Shown: piece by piece, positions 1-8,041 of the stretch
Layout of the letters: every line of letters starts with the position of its first letter
Position numbering within the stretch: position 1 is the stretch's first letter
Assembly (NCBI RefSeq): GCF_017744695.1
Contig: NZ_JAGIAS010000002.1
Location: forward strand, 186,001-250,000
Direction of reading: 5' to 3'
DNA from: Dyadobacter sp.
GTDB lineage: Bacteria > Bacteroidota > Bacteroidia > Cytophagales > Spirosomataceae
DNA length: 64,000 bases
Notes under the pieces: model-generated
What the model was told of the DNA's origin: nothing
The model's database searches: none
The model's input: only the letters and a program-made list of their open reading frames with translations
Translations under genes and position numbers: made by a program

Positions 1-796
1 GCGTAAGGAGCAATTTGGAGAAAAAGCCAAACAGGATGATCAGCACCGGGGCCAACGGATTATCTTTCGAATTGGAAGCAAAAAAAGCAGCTATCTGATT
101 CGCTTTCAGCACATCGCGATGCATTAGTGCCTTCTGGAATTCAAAAACATTATACTCTTTGCTGATCCCAACAAACTTTTCGATCGCCGCAGCATCGATG
201 CCTTCATCCACACGAAGGTTCACCATGATCTTGCGGATCTCGTTTGAAAGGCGTTTCAGGTCGTTACCAATATTGTCGACCAGCATTTGAACCGCCTTAG
301 GGCTGATTTTCACACCCTCATGCTGGCAAAATGACGCTACCCAATCCGGCAGTTTGTTGTCGTACATCTTTTTGGATTGAACCACCACCCCATTGGCATT
401 GCAGGCTTTCAGGTAGGATTTACGCTCATCGGCATTGGCATGGTAGCAAAATACCAGCACCGTGCTCGGCACAGGGTTCAATGCGTAGTCTTCAAGGCGC
501 TGCTGCTGTTCCTTTTGCTCGATGCCGTTCAGGCGATGTGCTTCTTTCACCAGCACCAGCTGTCGCTCGGCCATGAACGGAAACCGCCTCGCGTAGCTGA
601 GCACGCCCGCCACATCGGTGTCCTTCCCGTATAGTACAAACTGGTTAAAACCCCGTTCCGATTCCGGAACCACCTTGTTTTCAAGCTCTTCCGCAATTGA
701 ATCAATGTAGTAGGGTTCGTCGCCATGCAGGAAATACAATGGCCTGAACTTCTTGCTTTTAAGCTCTTTAAGGATAATATCGGGTGTTTGTGCCAT
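1..796 (-). CDS. holA: DNA polymerase III delta subunit (partial, C-terminus off the left edge)
   Basis: The visible part gives the first 265 residues of the clamp-loader delta subunit, which opens the beta sliding clamp during replication. The minus strand read from the ATG at 796 begins MAQTPDIILKELKSKKF and runs into FLHGDEPYYID, the LxxGxExY-type signature at the start of domain I in delta subunits. Later visible pieces (VQMLVDNIGNDLKRLSNEI; NVFEFQKAL; ending in a hydrophobic ILFGFFSKLL stretch) match domain II and the start of the collar domain. The family is about 330-350 residues, so roughly the last quarter is missing. acpH lies 59 bp upstream on the same strand and may share its transcript. 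Confidence 0.9.
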   Translation of the reverse strand, partial: MAQTPDIILKELKSKKFRPLYFLHGDEPYYIDSIAEELENKVVPESERGFNQFVLYGKDTDVAGVLSYARRFPFMAERQLVLVKEAHRLNGIEQKEQQQRLEDYALNPVPSTVLVFCYHANADERKSYLKACNANGVVVQSKKMYDNKLPDWVASFCQHEGVKISPKAVQMLVDNIGNDLKRLSNEIRKIMVNLRVDEGIDAAAIEKFVGISKEYNVFEFQKALMHRDVLKANQIAAFFASNSKDNPLAPVLIILFGFFSKLLLT

Positions 797-855
797 GGAT
801 TTGCTAATTGGGACCTGATGTGGTCCGGACACCAAATTTACCGGTCCGCGCCGAT

Positions 856-1458
856 TTATGCCGCGTTTTCAGCGATAAATTGGCTGGCCTGTCGACGTAA
901 TTCCGGAAAAAAAGACAGGAATTTGATGTAATAAAACTCCTCGTTTGCCTGCAAGTCGCTCACAGCCGTGGAGATAGGCGCTAAAAACCCGGCACGGCGC
1001 GAAAGCCGCTTAAATGTGATATCAATGCCGTCCAGCGTGGCATAGGTTGTGAGCCAGTCCTGACGGATCATGGAGCGCACCATCGGCACCATCGTTTCCG
1101 GGATCAGGTGTTCGTTCCTTTCGATAATCGAGTATACCCGGTGGGCGTATACAAAGAGGGGTTCGTTGTGGTAATGATCGAAGTTCTTTGCAAGGAAATA
1201 ATCGAAGTAAATGTCCATTACAATGCCAGCCAGTTTTCCCTGGGTAACGGCAGCCACATCTTTGGCATCCGACACATCCGGGTGCGTGTCGGTAAACGAA
1301 TCGATAAAACGATGCAGTTTCAATCCCAACACGTAATCGGGATTCCAGCTGGCGGTTTTCTCCGCACTCAAACGCCCTTTAATGAAATCCCCTACATAAT
1401 TGCCCATCATCACCCCCTCATTTTCCCCAGACAGCAAAATATGCGCTAAAAAATTCAT
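856..1458 (-). CDS. acpH: Acyl carrier protein phosphodiesterase (AcpH family, DUF479)
   Basis: This 200-residue protein belongs to the DUF479/AcpH family, which removes the 4'-phosphopantetheine arm from holo-acyl carrier protein in the cytoplasm. The start MNFLAHILLSG is typical of the family, and the two sets of likely metal ligands are present as NYVGDFIKG near residue 22 and LHRFIDSFTDTHPDV near residue 50, in line with the HD-like fold. Its length is normal. It reads toward holA 59 bp away. The start ATG at 1458 is close to the promoter region of the divergent SlyD-like gene. Confidence 0.88.
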   Translation of the reverse strand: MNFLAHILLSGENEGVMMGNYVGDFIKGRLSAEKTASWNPDYVLGLKLHRFIDSFTDTHPDVSDAKDVAAVTQGKLAGIVMDIYFDYFLAKNFDHYHNEPLFVYAHRVYSIIERNEHLIPETMVPMVRSMIRQDWLTTYATLDGIDITFKRLSRRAGFLAPISTAVSDLQANEEFYYIKFLSFFPELRRQASQFIAENAA

Positions 1459-1485
1459 CTAAATGACATTTTGACAAAATTCCCG

Positions 1486-1493
1486 TACGTTTG
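1486..1493 (+). promoter_or_regulatory. Candidate -7 element (TAnnTTTG) for the SlyD-like gene
   Basis: TACGTTTG matches the TAnnTTTG -7 element of Bacteroidota housekeeping promoters and lies 62 bp before the ATG at 1556. A TTG lies only 12 bases upstream at 1471-1473, shorter than the usual spacing, so the -33 element is unclear. Confidence 0.4.
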
Positions 1494-1555
1494 TTCCCAT
1501 ACTCTTCCGGGGAACAATTCTTTTACAACAACCATTATTTTAATCAAACTAGCAA

Positions 1556-2071
1556 ATGAAAGTCGAAAAAAATAGCGTTGTAGCGCTTACATATAGCCTC
1601 AGCATTCCGGACTCGGACGGCGAAACGGACGTGGTGGAAGTAGTCACTGAAAACGACCCGATGTACTTTATCCATGGTATCAGCGGACTTCCGGAAGGTT
1701 TCGAAAACAAGATCGAAGGCCTGTCGGCCGGTGATACGTTCGAATTCACAGTAGCTCCTGAGGAAGGTTACGGAGAATACGATGAAGAAGCCGTGGTAGA
1801 CCTGCCCAAATCCGTTTTCCAGAACAGCGAAGTAGACCAGAACGAGTTACTGCAAGTAGGTAACATCATCCCGATGACCAACGAAGAAGGCGAGCGTCTC
1901 CACGGCCAGATCGTCGAAATCCACGACGACGTGGTGATCATGAACTTCAACCACCCGCTCGCAGGCAAGGAAATGCATTTTGCAGGCAAAATCCTAAACG
2001 TACGTGCAGCTACACGCGAAGAACTCGACCACGGACACGTGCACGGTACGGGCGGGGTGCATCATCATTAA
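1556..2071 (+). CDS. slyD: FKBP-type peptidyl-prolyl cis-trans isomerase, SlyD-like
   Basis: The 171-residue protein is a SlyD-type prolyl isomerase and chaperone. The FKBP half-domain (residues 1-70) contains the family start MKVEKNSVVALTYSL, the active-site region FIHGISGLPEGFENKIEGLS and EEGYGEYDEEAVVDLPKSVF. An insert-in-flap chaperone domain follows (about 75-125), and the FKBP fold closes with NFNHPLAGKEMHFAGKI. The C-terminus is histidine-rich (HGHVHGTGGVHHH), like the nickel-binding tail of SlyD but shorter. It has no signal peptide, so it is probably cytoplasmic. It faces the dCMP deaminase gene tail to tail across a long hairpin. Confidence 0.9.
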   Translation: MKVEKNSVVALTYSLSIPDSDGETDVVEVVTENDPMYFIHGISGLPEGFENKIEGLSAGDTFEFTVAPEEGYGEYDEEAVVDLPKSVFQNSEVDQNELLQVGNIIPMTNEEGERLHGQIVEIHDDVVIMNFNHPLAGKEMHFAGKILNVRAATREELDHGHVHGTGGVHHH

Positions 2072-2078
2072 TAATTTT

Positions 2079-2153
2079 GAATGACTGAATGATTGAATGA
2101 CTGAATAGGGCGTTAGCGTAAATTTATTCAATCATTCAATCATTCGGTCATTC
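2079..2153. terminator. Bidirectional hairpin made of ATTCAATC-type octamers
   Basis: Arms at 2079-2106 and 2126-2153 are 28 bases each and pair with two mismatches around a 19-base loop. The arms are built of the octamer family GAATGATT/AATCATTC that recurs at 37.0, 37.3 and 59.5 kb. The hairpin lies between two convergent genes and its right arm covers the last codons of the deaminase gene, so it could end transcription from both sides. Confidence 0.55.
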
Positions 2154-2630
2154 AATCATTCCCTGATACTGCTCCACCTCCACACCAAAGCGCCGCAAAA
2201 ACTCCACTCCTTCCTCGACTGCAATGCCTTTATAAGCCGCATAGGAATGCAGGAAAATCACCTTTTTGATCTTCATCGTGTAAATTACCCTTGCGCAGGC
2301 GATGCACGGCGCGAGCGTTACAAAAAGCGTTGATCCTTCGATATTTGAGCCGTTTTTTACGGCAAAAAGAATGGCGTTTTGCTCGGCGTGCAATGCCAGG
2401 GAACAGCTTCCTTTCGCGTCGCGAGGGCATCCTACCCCGGGAAACTCTTCATCGCAGTTGTGCGTACCCGCGGGAGGACCATTATAGCCGATCGAAATAA
2501 TCCGCGTATCCTTCGTTAGCACCGCACCAACCTGCGCTTTTATACAATGCGAACGCTTGGCAAGATTTTTTGCCAGGTCCATATAAATGTCATCAAATTC
2601 CGGCCGCAAATTCGTTGTAGGTATTGTCAT
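2148..2630 (-). CDS. dCMP deaminase family zinc enzyme
   Basis: This 160-residue protein is a cytidine/deoxycytidylate deaminase that most likely converts dCMP to dUMP for thymidylate synthesis. The zinc site is complete: H81-A-E83 (HAEQNAI) and P108-C109-x-x-C112 (LAPCIACAR). The extra cysteine and histidine set HNCDEEFPGVGCP (about 57-69) is typical of bacterial dCMP deaminases (ComEB type) rather than of cytidine or guanine deaminases. The length is normal. The divergent DUF922 gene starts about 70 bp away. Confidence 0.87.
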   Translation of the reverse strand: MTIPTTNLRPEFDDIYMDLAKNLAKRSHCIKAQVGAVLTKDTRIISIGYNGPPAGTHNCDEEFPGVGCPRDAKGSCSLALHAEQNAILFAVKNGSNIEGSTLFVTLAPCIACARVIYTMKIKKVIFLHSYAAYKGIAVEEGVEFLRRFGVEVEQYQGMIE

Positions 2631-2700
2631 TCTCTTTTCAATCCAAATTCAGGGTACAAACTTAGGGAAATGACGGCTGGATTCAACGCGTTTGAAAAGT

Positions 2701-3786
2701 ATGACCAAGAGCATTCCGCTTCTTTTTTTCCTGATCATGATCCTCAACCCGCTTTTCGCGCAGCAGGACAGGTCGGTTGTTACCCTTTCCAAAGATCCCT
2801 CCGGGCTTTTCAAATCCTATAAATTCTTCATTCAGAATGTCGAAGACCAACGTCCGCAGCCGGGCGCCACACTGGGTAAGGTAATCGCTCTGGGCAAAGA
2901 AATTCCCGCAGTACTGCCCGGGAAAGCTGAAAATGAGTTGTTCAGTTACTGGTCTTATCTGGCCCCGAAAAAGGAGCAAACCTATTTACCACTTTACATT
3001 TCGATCAAGGAGCTTTCTGTGAGCGAAAAGCGTGTTGGACCCAACAAGGTCACAGGGGAGGTTCGCCTGAACGTGCGGTTCAGATGGTACCGGGATATGC
3101 AACCGGTGGAACTTACCGGTTATCAAACGGCAGCTAACTATACGCGGCCGGAGACAGCATTCACCCACGACAAATTGATCAAACAACTTGTAGACCAGGC
3201 ATTGGGCCATTTTCAAAAATGGATGACCTCCAATGCGGGTAAAACGCCCGCATTGGCACGTAATCTGGTCCTTACATTCAAGGAAATTAACAATACGGCG
3301 TCTGAGGATACGGTTTTTTACTCGCCCAAACGGCCGTTGGTATGGGACGATTTCAAGGTAAGAAGTGCCAAACCCGGTAGCCGGTATGCCGCGGCGGTAT
3401 TTACAAGTTTCGGGTACGAGGGACACTCCTACCCGAAAGACGATGATCTGGTGGTCGAAATCGGGTTGAAGATATTCATGGTCAAAAGCATGTCGTGGGG
3501 CCGACCGGAATCGCGTAATGCAGGTACATTACGCCATGAACAGCTCCATTTCGATATCACGAGGCTGGTTGTCGAAAAATTTAAGGAACGCCTCAGAAAG
3601 GCTGAATTAACCATTGAAGACTATGACAGCGAGATCCAGTACCAGTTTCTTGAAGCATTCCGGGAAATGAACCGCGACCAGGAACAATACGACGGCGAGA
3701 CCGGCCATGGCCTGAATGCCGGCGCACAAGCCACTTGGGATAAAAAAATCGCTCAGCAGATCGAAACGCTCTATTCAGTACAATAA
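2701..3786 (+). CDS. Secreted DUF922 protein with HExxH-like metal site
   Basis: The protein of 361 residues starts with a Sec signal peptide (MTKSIPLLFFLIMILNP, likely cleaved after LFAQ). The C-terminal half carries a DUF922 domain: RPLVWDDFKV near residue 212, SRYAAAVFTSFGYEG near 227, and LRHEQLHFDI with H279-E280-x-x-H283. DUF922 proteins are thought to be zincin-like proteases, but substrates are not known to me. The first 200 residues match no family I recognise. I prefer the ATG at 2701 over an in-frame TTG at 2692. The gene ends 2 bp before the stop of convergent comEC. Confidence 0.78.
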   Translation: MTKSIPLLFFLIMILNPLFAQQDRSVVTLSKDPSGLFKSYKFFIQNVEDQRPQPGATLGKVIALGKEIPAVLPGKAENELFSYWSYLAPKKEQTYLPLYISIKELSVSEKRVGPNKVTGEVRLNVRFRWYRDMQPVELTGYQTAANYTRPETAFTHDKLIKQLVDQALGHFQKWMTSNAGKTPALARNLVLTFKEINNTASEDTVFYSPKRPLVWDDFKVRSAKPGSRYAAAVFTSFGYEGHSYPKDDDLVVEIGLKIFMVKSMSWGRPESRNAGTLRHEQLHFDITRLVVEKFKERLRKAELTIEDYDSEIQYQFLEAFREMNRDQEQYDGETGHGLNAGAQATWDKKIAQQIETLYSVQ

Positions 3787-3788
3787 GC

Positions 3789-5582
3789 CTACGGTGCGGT
3801 AATGCGGATAATCTGTTCAATTTCTCGACTTACGGCGTAGCTCTTTACATTAAAATCGAATGTGCGGATGTCTCTTGCGAATGCCTTATCGCTTAGCAGG
3901 TAAAGTACATTTCCGGATTTAAAGCTGAGCACCTGATGTTTCGGAACCTGAAAACTGACCTCCTCGGCATTTAAATATGTATTCAAACTACCTGTTATTG
4001 AAATTGTTGCAAAAACAACTGCCCCCACAACCGATACTTTCAGCCAGCCCAGCGAACGCGCATGCCACGCATACCAGCCTGTAAAGAGGATCGAGTACAG
4101 CAAAATCAGTTCTGGCTTGTTCAAATGCAAATTTTCCAGCAAATGCCCTGGCAGTGACCGTGGAATCGAAGCCGACCAATCGGTTAGCCGAGCTGAAAAA
4201 GCCACCACCTGGCCAGCCAGCCAGCCCAGCCACGAAATTCCTGAGAGGCTAACGAGCAGCAACACCAGGGACGCGGGCAGCAGGATATTCGTAAACGTGA
4301 CGACCAGCGGATTTACAAGCCAGAAATAGGTTGGGAATTGATGAAAATAATAAAGACTGAGCGGAAATGTGGCCAGCTGCGCCGCGAATGCCAATGCGGT
4401 GACCTGCCAGGCAAATTTCAAAACACGGTTTGCAGGTTTCAGTATGCTGTACAGAGGCTCGTAAAACAGAAAAATTCCGGCCATTGCGAGATATGACAAC
4501 TGAAAGCCGACATCATACAATGCGCAAGGGTCCACCAGCAAGATGACCAACGCCGAAAATGCGAGCGTGTTCATCGGGCTATGCTTTCTTTCGGCCATTT
4601 CTGCAACCACCAACACCATGCACATCAATGCGGCACGCTGGACCGAAGGCGGCAGGCCCGTTACCAGCGCATAAAAGCCCAGTAATGCAGCCATCAAAAA
4701 CAAATAAACCCACTTGCCAAACGGCCAGCGCCTTACCCAGCCGAAGGCCATACTGATGGCCAGGAAAATAATTGCCACGTGCATTCCGGAAACGGAAAGG
4801 ATATGCACGGCCCCGGAGATCACATAATCGCCTACCTGCTCCGCGCCAAGGTCGTCGCGCCTGCCCAATAACATGGCTTTCACGAGCCCGTACGCAGCGC
4901 CACTCGCACCCGAATCGGCTACATATGCCAGAAATCGACCATCCGCCCATTCTGATACTGCTTCCGGCCAATAGGAAGGGCTTTTTCCCGAATCAATGGA
5001 AATCACCTTGTACGAATGCTCATTCACAAATGCTGTGAAGAGAATGCCCTTATCACGCAAATATTGCGCATAATCAAACTGTTCGGGATTTGCCGGCGGA
5101 GCGGGGCGTTCCAGGCGTCCTTTGATCAGCAACAAGTCTCCGGGTTGCGGAACATCGGAAAGGCTGTCCGGCAGATAAACCAACGCCTTCGCAGAATAGC
5201 TGGTCCATTGATTTGCGGTATTGAATTGCCTGCTAAGTACTTCAAAACGAATGGAATTGCTTCGTTTTTCGGGTATCGAGGTAACTTCCGCCGTATAGGC
5301 GTTGTATTCCAATGCTTGAAGCGTGGCAATTTGGGCGTCCTTTTCCGTTTCCGCCGCCATTTTAATGCCCGCGCCCAGCAAAAACATCCATCCGGCCAGC
5401 CCGACCGCAAAGGCCGTCGGACGCCCAAACCTGTGCAACAGACCGCATCCGATCGTTACCAGTACCCAAACCATTAAAACAAAAACAACCGGCATACTGC
5501 CGGTCGTACGTAATGCGTCGCCCGCCAATATGCCGGTTGCCAGGAATATTACTACGCCGACAAATGGAGCGCGTGATAGCAT
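3789..5582 (-). CDS. comEC: ComEC/Rec2-family membrane protein
   Basis: The 597-residue membrane protein belongs to the ComEC/Rec2 family, which forms the inner-membrane channel for single-stranded DNA in natural transformation. An N-terminal DUF4131-like region (two membrane helices, then a soluble OB-like part with NPEQFDYAQYLRDKGI) is followed by the competence domain with HILSVSGMHVAIIF (about residues 232-245) and many helices. The C-terminus after residue 530 is only about 65 residues and lacks the metallo-beta-lactamase domain found in many ComEC proteins. It is the last gene of an operon with phoH and the M43 protease, starting 6 bp after the protease stop. Confidence 0.88.
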   Translation of the reverse strand: MLSRAPFVGVVIFLATGILAGDALRTTGSMPVVFVLMVWVLVTIGCGLLHRFGRPTAFAVGLAGWMFLLGAGIKMAAETEKDAQIATLQALEYNAYTAEVTSIPEKRSNSIRFEVLSRQFNTANQWTSYSAKALVYLPDSLSDVPQPGDLLLIKGRLERPAPPANPEQFDYAQYLRDKGILFTAFVNEHSYKVISIDSGKSPSYWPEAVSEWADGRFLAYVADSGASGAAYGLVKAMLLGRRDDLGAEQVGDYVISGAVHILSVSGMHVAIIFLAISMAFGWVRRWPFGKWVYLFLMAALLGFYALVTGLPPSVQRAALMCMVLVVAEMAERKHSPMNTLAFSALVILLVDPCALYDVGFQLSYLAMAGIFLFYEPLYSILKPANRVLKFAWQVTALAFAAQLATFPLSLYYFHQFPTYFWLVNPLVVTFTNILLPASLVLLLVSLSGISWLGWLAGQVVAFSARLTDWSASIPRSLPGHLLENLHLNKPELILLYSILFTGWYAWHARSLGWLKVSVVGAVVFATISITGSLNTYLNAEEVSFQVPKHQVLSFKSGNVLYLLSDKAFARDIRTFDFNVKSYAVSREIEQIIRITAP

Positions 5583-5588
5583 GGATGT

Positions 5589-6866
5589 TTATCGTACAAC
5601 AAAACGTTTCGTGATTGTCTTGCTAGCAGTCGTCACCTTGTAATAGTACAAACCGCTAGGAAAGTTTTTAACGTTGAGATAAGTACGGTTGACGGTATCC
5701 TCCGTCACTTTTTGTCCCTTTTGATTGTAAACGGACACGGTATAGTTTTCGAAATTCGGGGTAAATATATTGGTAGTTAGTGTTTCCCGCACGGGATTCG
5801 GATAAAGTTCAACCAGCAATTCATTGGTTGAAACCTTGGAATACTCCACCAATTTCGCTCGTCTGGGGCTCAGCGCCAGTACCGCGTGCATCCGCAACTT
5901 CTGATCATTCGTAAAAATGCTCATGCACACGTCCGGCGAATAATCCATATAATTTTCGATCATATTCCGCGTGGTCACGCCCGGTCGGCATTGCGAATAT
6001 ACCGGCGAGCACGAAAGGTCGGTGGTTTCGTTTTTCGTGTTGGCCGTAGGGGTGTCATCGCAGTAATCGGTTCCGCAGGTAGAATCGCCCCAAATGTGGA
6101 TCAGGCCCAGCCAATGTCCCACTTCGTGCGTAGTAGTCCGCCCCAGGTTATAAATCCGGCTCGTAATCGCGTCGGAATTGCGCCCGAAATAACGGAAATC
6201 GATGATAACGCCGTCTGTTAATGCATCAGCCTCTGTGTTTTCAGAGGTAGCGAGGCCTGCGGTACGATCGTTGAGCTCCGTTACAACGGGAAATTGCGAA
6301 GTTCCCAGGTAGCGGTCGTTCAGCCGCGTTACCCAGATATTCAAATAACGATTCGTGAACCAGGCGGGCGAAATATTCGCCAGATCGTCGGCATCGGTAA
6401 TCGGACTGAACTGCGAAGTCGCATTATAGGTCCTGACGACCGACACCAGCCTGAAACGAATGCCGGTATCGACACCCAGTGAATCGGTGTAAAAGCCTTT
6501 GTAACCCGACGTATTGCCATAATCTTCGTTCAGCACCTCGATCTGGCTATGGATCTGCGCATCGGAGATATTCCCGTTCCCTGGCCCCCCAATCACATTG
6601 TCGGCCCGGTTATGAACCACATGCACCACCACCGGTATCGTGATCACCTCACCCGCGCTCGTGCGTGCGGACGAGAGGGAGCGCACGTAGTGCTGGATCG
6701 CCTGCTCCGATTGAATCCGCAGGTTCCGCAGGGCCGGGTTTTTCAGCAGCCGGACGGAGTCACGTTCCGTGCTGGCGCAGCGCGTAACGAGCGAATCCTG
6801 CGCCCTTCCGAGCGCAGAAACCAGCAACAGGCCGGCCAGCAACAAGCTACTTCTCCGATTTTTCAT
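5589..6866 (-). CDS. Secreted M43 (pappalysin-type) zinc metalloprotease with T9SS sorting domain
   Basis: This 425-residue protein has a signal peptide (ending ALGRAQ near residue 23), a catalytic domain of the M43 family and a C-terminal T9SS type A sorting domain. The zinc site is H247-E-V-G-H251-W-L-G254-L-I-H257, the extended HExxHxxGxxH motif of metzincins, followed by the disulfide region STCGTDYCDDTP and a Met-turn in NYMDYSPDVCMS. The last 75 residues (ELYPNPVRETL ... GLYYYKVTT ... KRFVVR) are a typical sorting domain, so the protease is exported across the outer membrane. Its start overlaps the end of phoH by 20 bp, implying translational coupling. Confidence 0.9.
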   Translation of the reverse strand: MKNRRSSLLLAGLLLVSALGRAQDSLVTRCASTERDSVRLLKNPALRNLRIQSEQAIQHYVRSLSSARTSAGEVITIPVVVHVVHNRADNVIGGPGNGNISDAQIHSQIEVLNEDYGNTSGYKGFYTDSLGVDTGIRFRLVSVVRTYNATSQFSPITDADDLANISPAWFTNRYLNIWVTRLNDRYLGTSQFPVVTELNDRTAGLATSENTEADALTDGVIIDFRYFGRNSDAITSRIYNLGRTTTHEVGHWLGLIHIWGDSTCGTDYCDDTPTANTKNETTDLSCSPVYSQCRPGVTTRNMIENYMDYSPDVCMSIFTNDQKLRMHAVLALSPRRAKLVEYSKVSTNELLVELYPNPVRETLTTNIFTPNFENYTVSVYNQKGQKVTEDTVNRTYLNVKNFPSGLYYYKVTTASKTITKRFVVR

Positions 6867-7794
6867 AGGCAGCGAGAATGTCCTTTACCAAACGGTGCCG
6901 TACAACGTCAGAACCATCCAGTTCTACGAAACTGATCCCTTTAATGCCCTTCAAAACCGTCAGGGAATCGATTAACCCCGATTTAAGATTCTTCGGAAGG
7001 TCGATCTGCGATTTATCGCCGGTAATGATCGCTTTCGAGCTCGGGCCCATCCGGGTCAGGAACATTTTCATTTGCATCGGCGTGGTATTCTGCGCCTCGT
7101 CGAGCAGGATGAATGCGTTGTTCAGCGTACGCCCCCGCATGTAGGCAAGCGGCGCGATTTCGATAACCCGGCTCTCCAGGTATAATTTCAGTTTTTCCGG
7201 CGCGATCATATCGTCGAGCGCATCGTAGATCGGGCGCAGGTACGGGTCGATCTTCTCTTTCAGGTCGCCCGGCAAAAAGCCCAGGTTCTCGCCCGCCTCT
7301 ACGGCCGGACGGGTAATGATAATTTTTCTTACTTCCTTGTTTTTCAAGGCCCTTACAGCAATGGCCACCGCGGTGTAGGTCTTTCCTGTACCGGCAGGAC
7401 CTATCGCGAACACGAGGTCGTATTTGCCTGCCTGTTCTACCAGCAGCTTCTGATTCGGCGTTTTGGCTTTCACGACGAGCCCCTTGTTTCCATAGAGGAT
7501 CACGTCATCATCGTCCTCTCCGGTAGCCACCGGCATTTTGGTAATGCCGTTCAGGTAGCCCTTAACGTTGTCGTTGGTTATTTTTCCATACTTCTGGTAA
7601 TGCGCCAGAAGTGAGTCGATTACATCTGTGATTCGGATAATTTCGGGGGCAGTCCCCTGGATGCGGATCTCGTTTCCGCGTGAAATGATTTTACTTTCGG
7701 GAAAAGCGGCGGCAACTTCCTTGATATTCGAATTGTGAATGCCCAGAAAATCGACCATGGATACGTCTTCGAGTGTGATGATTTTTTCCAGCAA
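6847..7794 (-). CDS. phoH: PhoH-family ATPase
   Basis: The 315-residue protein is a PhoH-like P-loop ATPase, a cytoplasmic family linked to RNA metabolism. A KH-like N-terminal part (RGNEIRIQGTAPEI, residues 39-52) precedes the ATPase domain with Walker A GPAGTGKT at 132-139, the TRPAVEAGENLGFLPGD segment typical of PhoH, Walker B ILLDEAQN, and the TGDKSQIDLP motif. The start used is a TTG at 7794, chosen because MLEKIITLEDVS aligns with the usual family start; an ATG exists at 7758. It is the first gene of the phoH-protease-comEC operon. Confidence 0.9.
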   Translation of the reverse strand: MLEKIITLEDVSMVDFLGIHNSNIKEVAAAFPESKIISRGNEIRIQGTAPEIIRITDVIDSLLAHYQKYGKITNDNVKGYLNGITKMPVATGEDDDDVILYGNKGLVVKAKTPNQKLLVEQAGKYDLVFAIGPAGTGKTYTAVAIAVRALKNKEVRKIIITRPAVEAGENLGFLPGDLKEKIDPYLRPIYDALDDMIAPEKLKLYLESRVIEIAPLAYMRGRTLNNAFILLDEAQNTTPMQMKMFLTRMGPSSKAIITGDKSQIDLPKNLKSGLIDSLTVLKGIKGISFVELDGSDVVRHRLVKDILAAYEKSEK

Positions 7795-8026
7795 ATGAAT
7801 CAGTGTTTAATGTTTCTCTATTGTTTGTAAAATTTAGTAATAATAACCAAGATTTGTAAAACATAATCGTCGAAAAAACAATTATCCCCTCAAATCCCGA
7901 GCCAAAAAATTAGTCTTTCCCGACCAAGTCTTTCATTATCAGACACGCACAAAAAAGTCGTGTGGCAGAAAAAAAATTATTGCGCCAAACTCCCTGCCGC
8001 CGCTTTCGTTGAAGGCCTCCAATGAT

Positions 8027-8034
8027 TAACTTTG
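8027..8034 (+). promoter_or_regulatory. Candidate -7 element (TAnnTTTG) for dnaB
   Basis: TAACTTTG matches the Bacteroidota -7 element and ends only 7 bp before the dnaB ATG at 8042. A TTG at about 8009-8011 is a possible -33 element with a short spacer. If used, the transcript would be nearly leaderless. Confidence 0.4.
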
Positions 8035-8041
8035 TCTTAAT

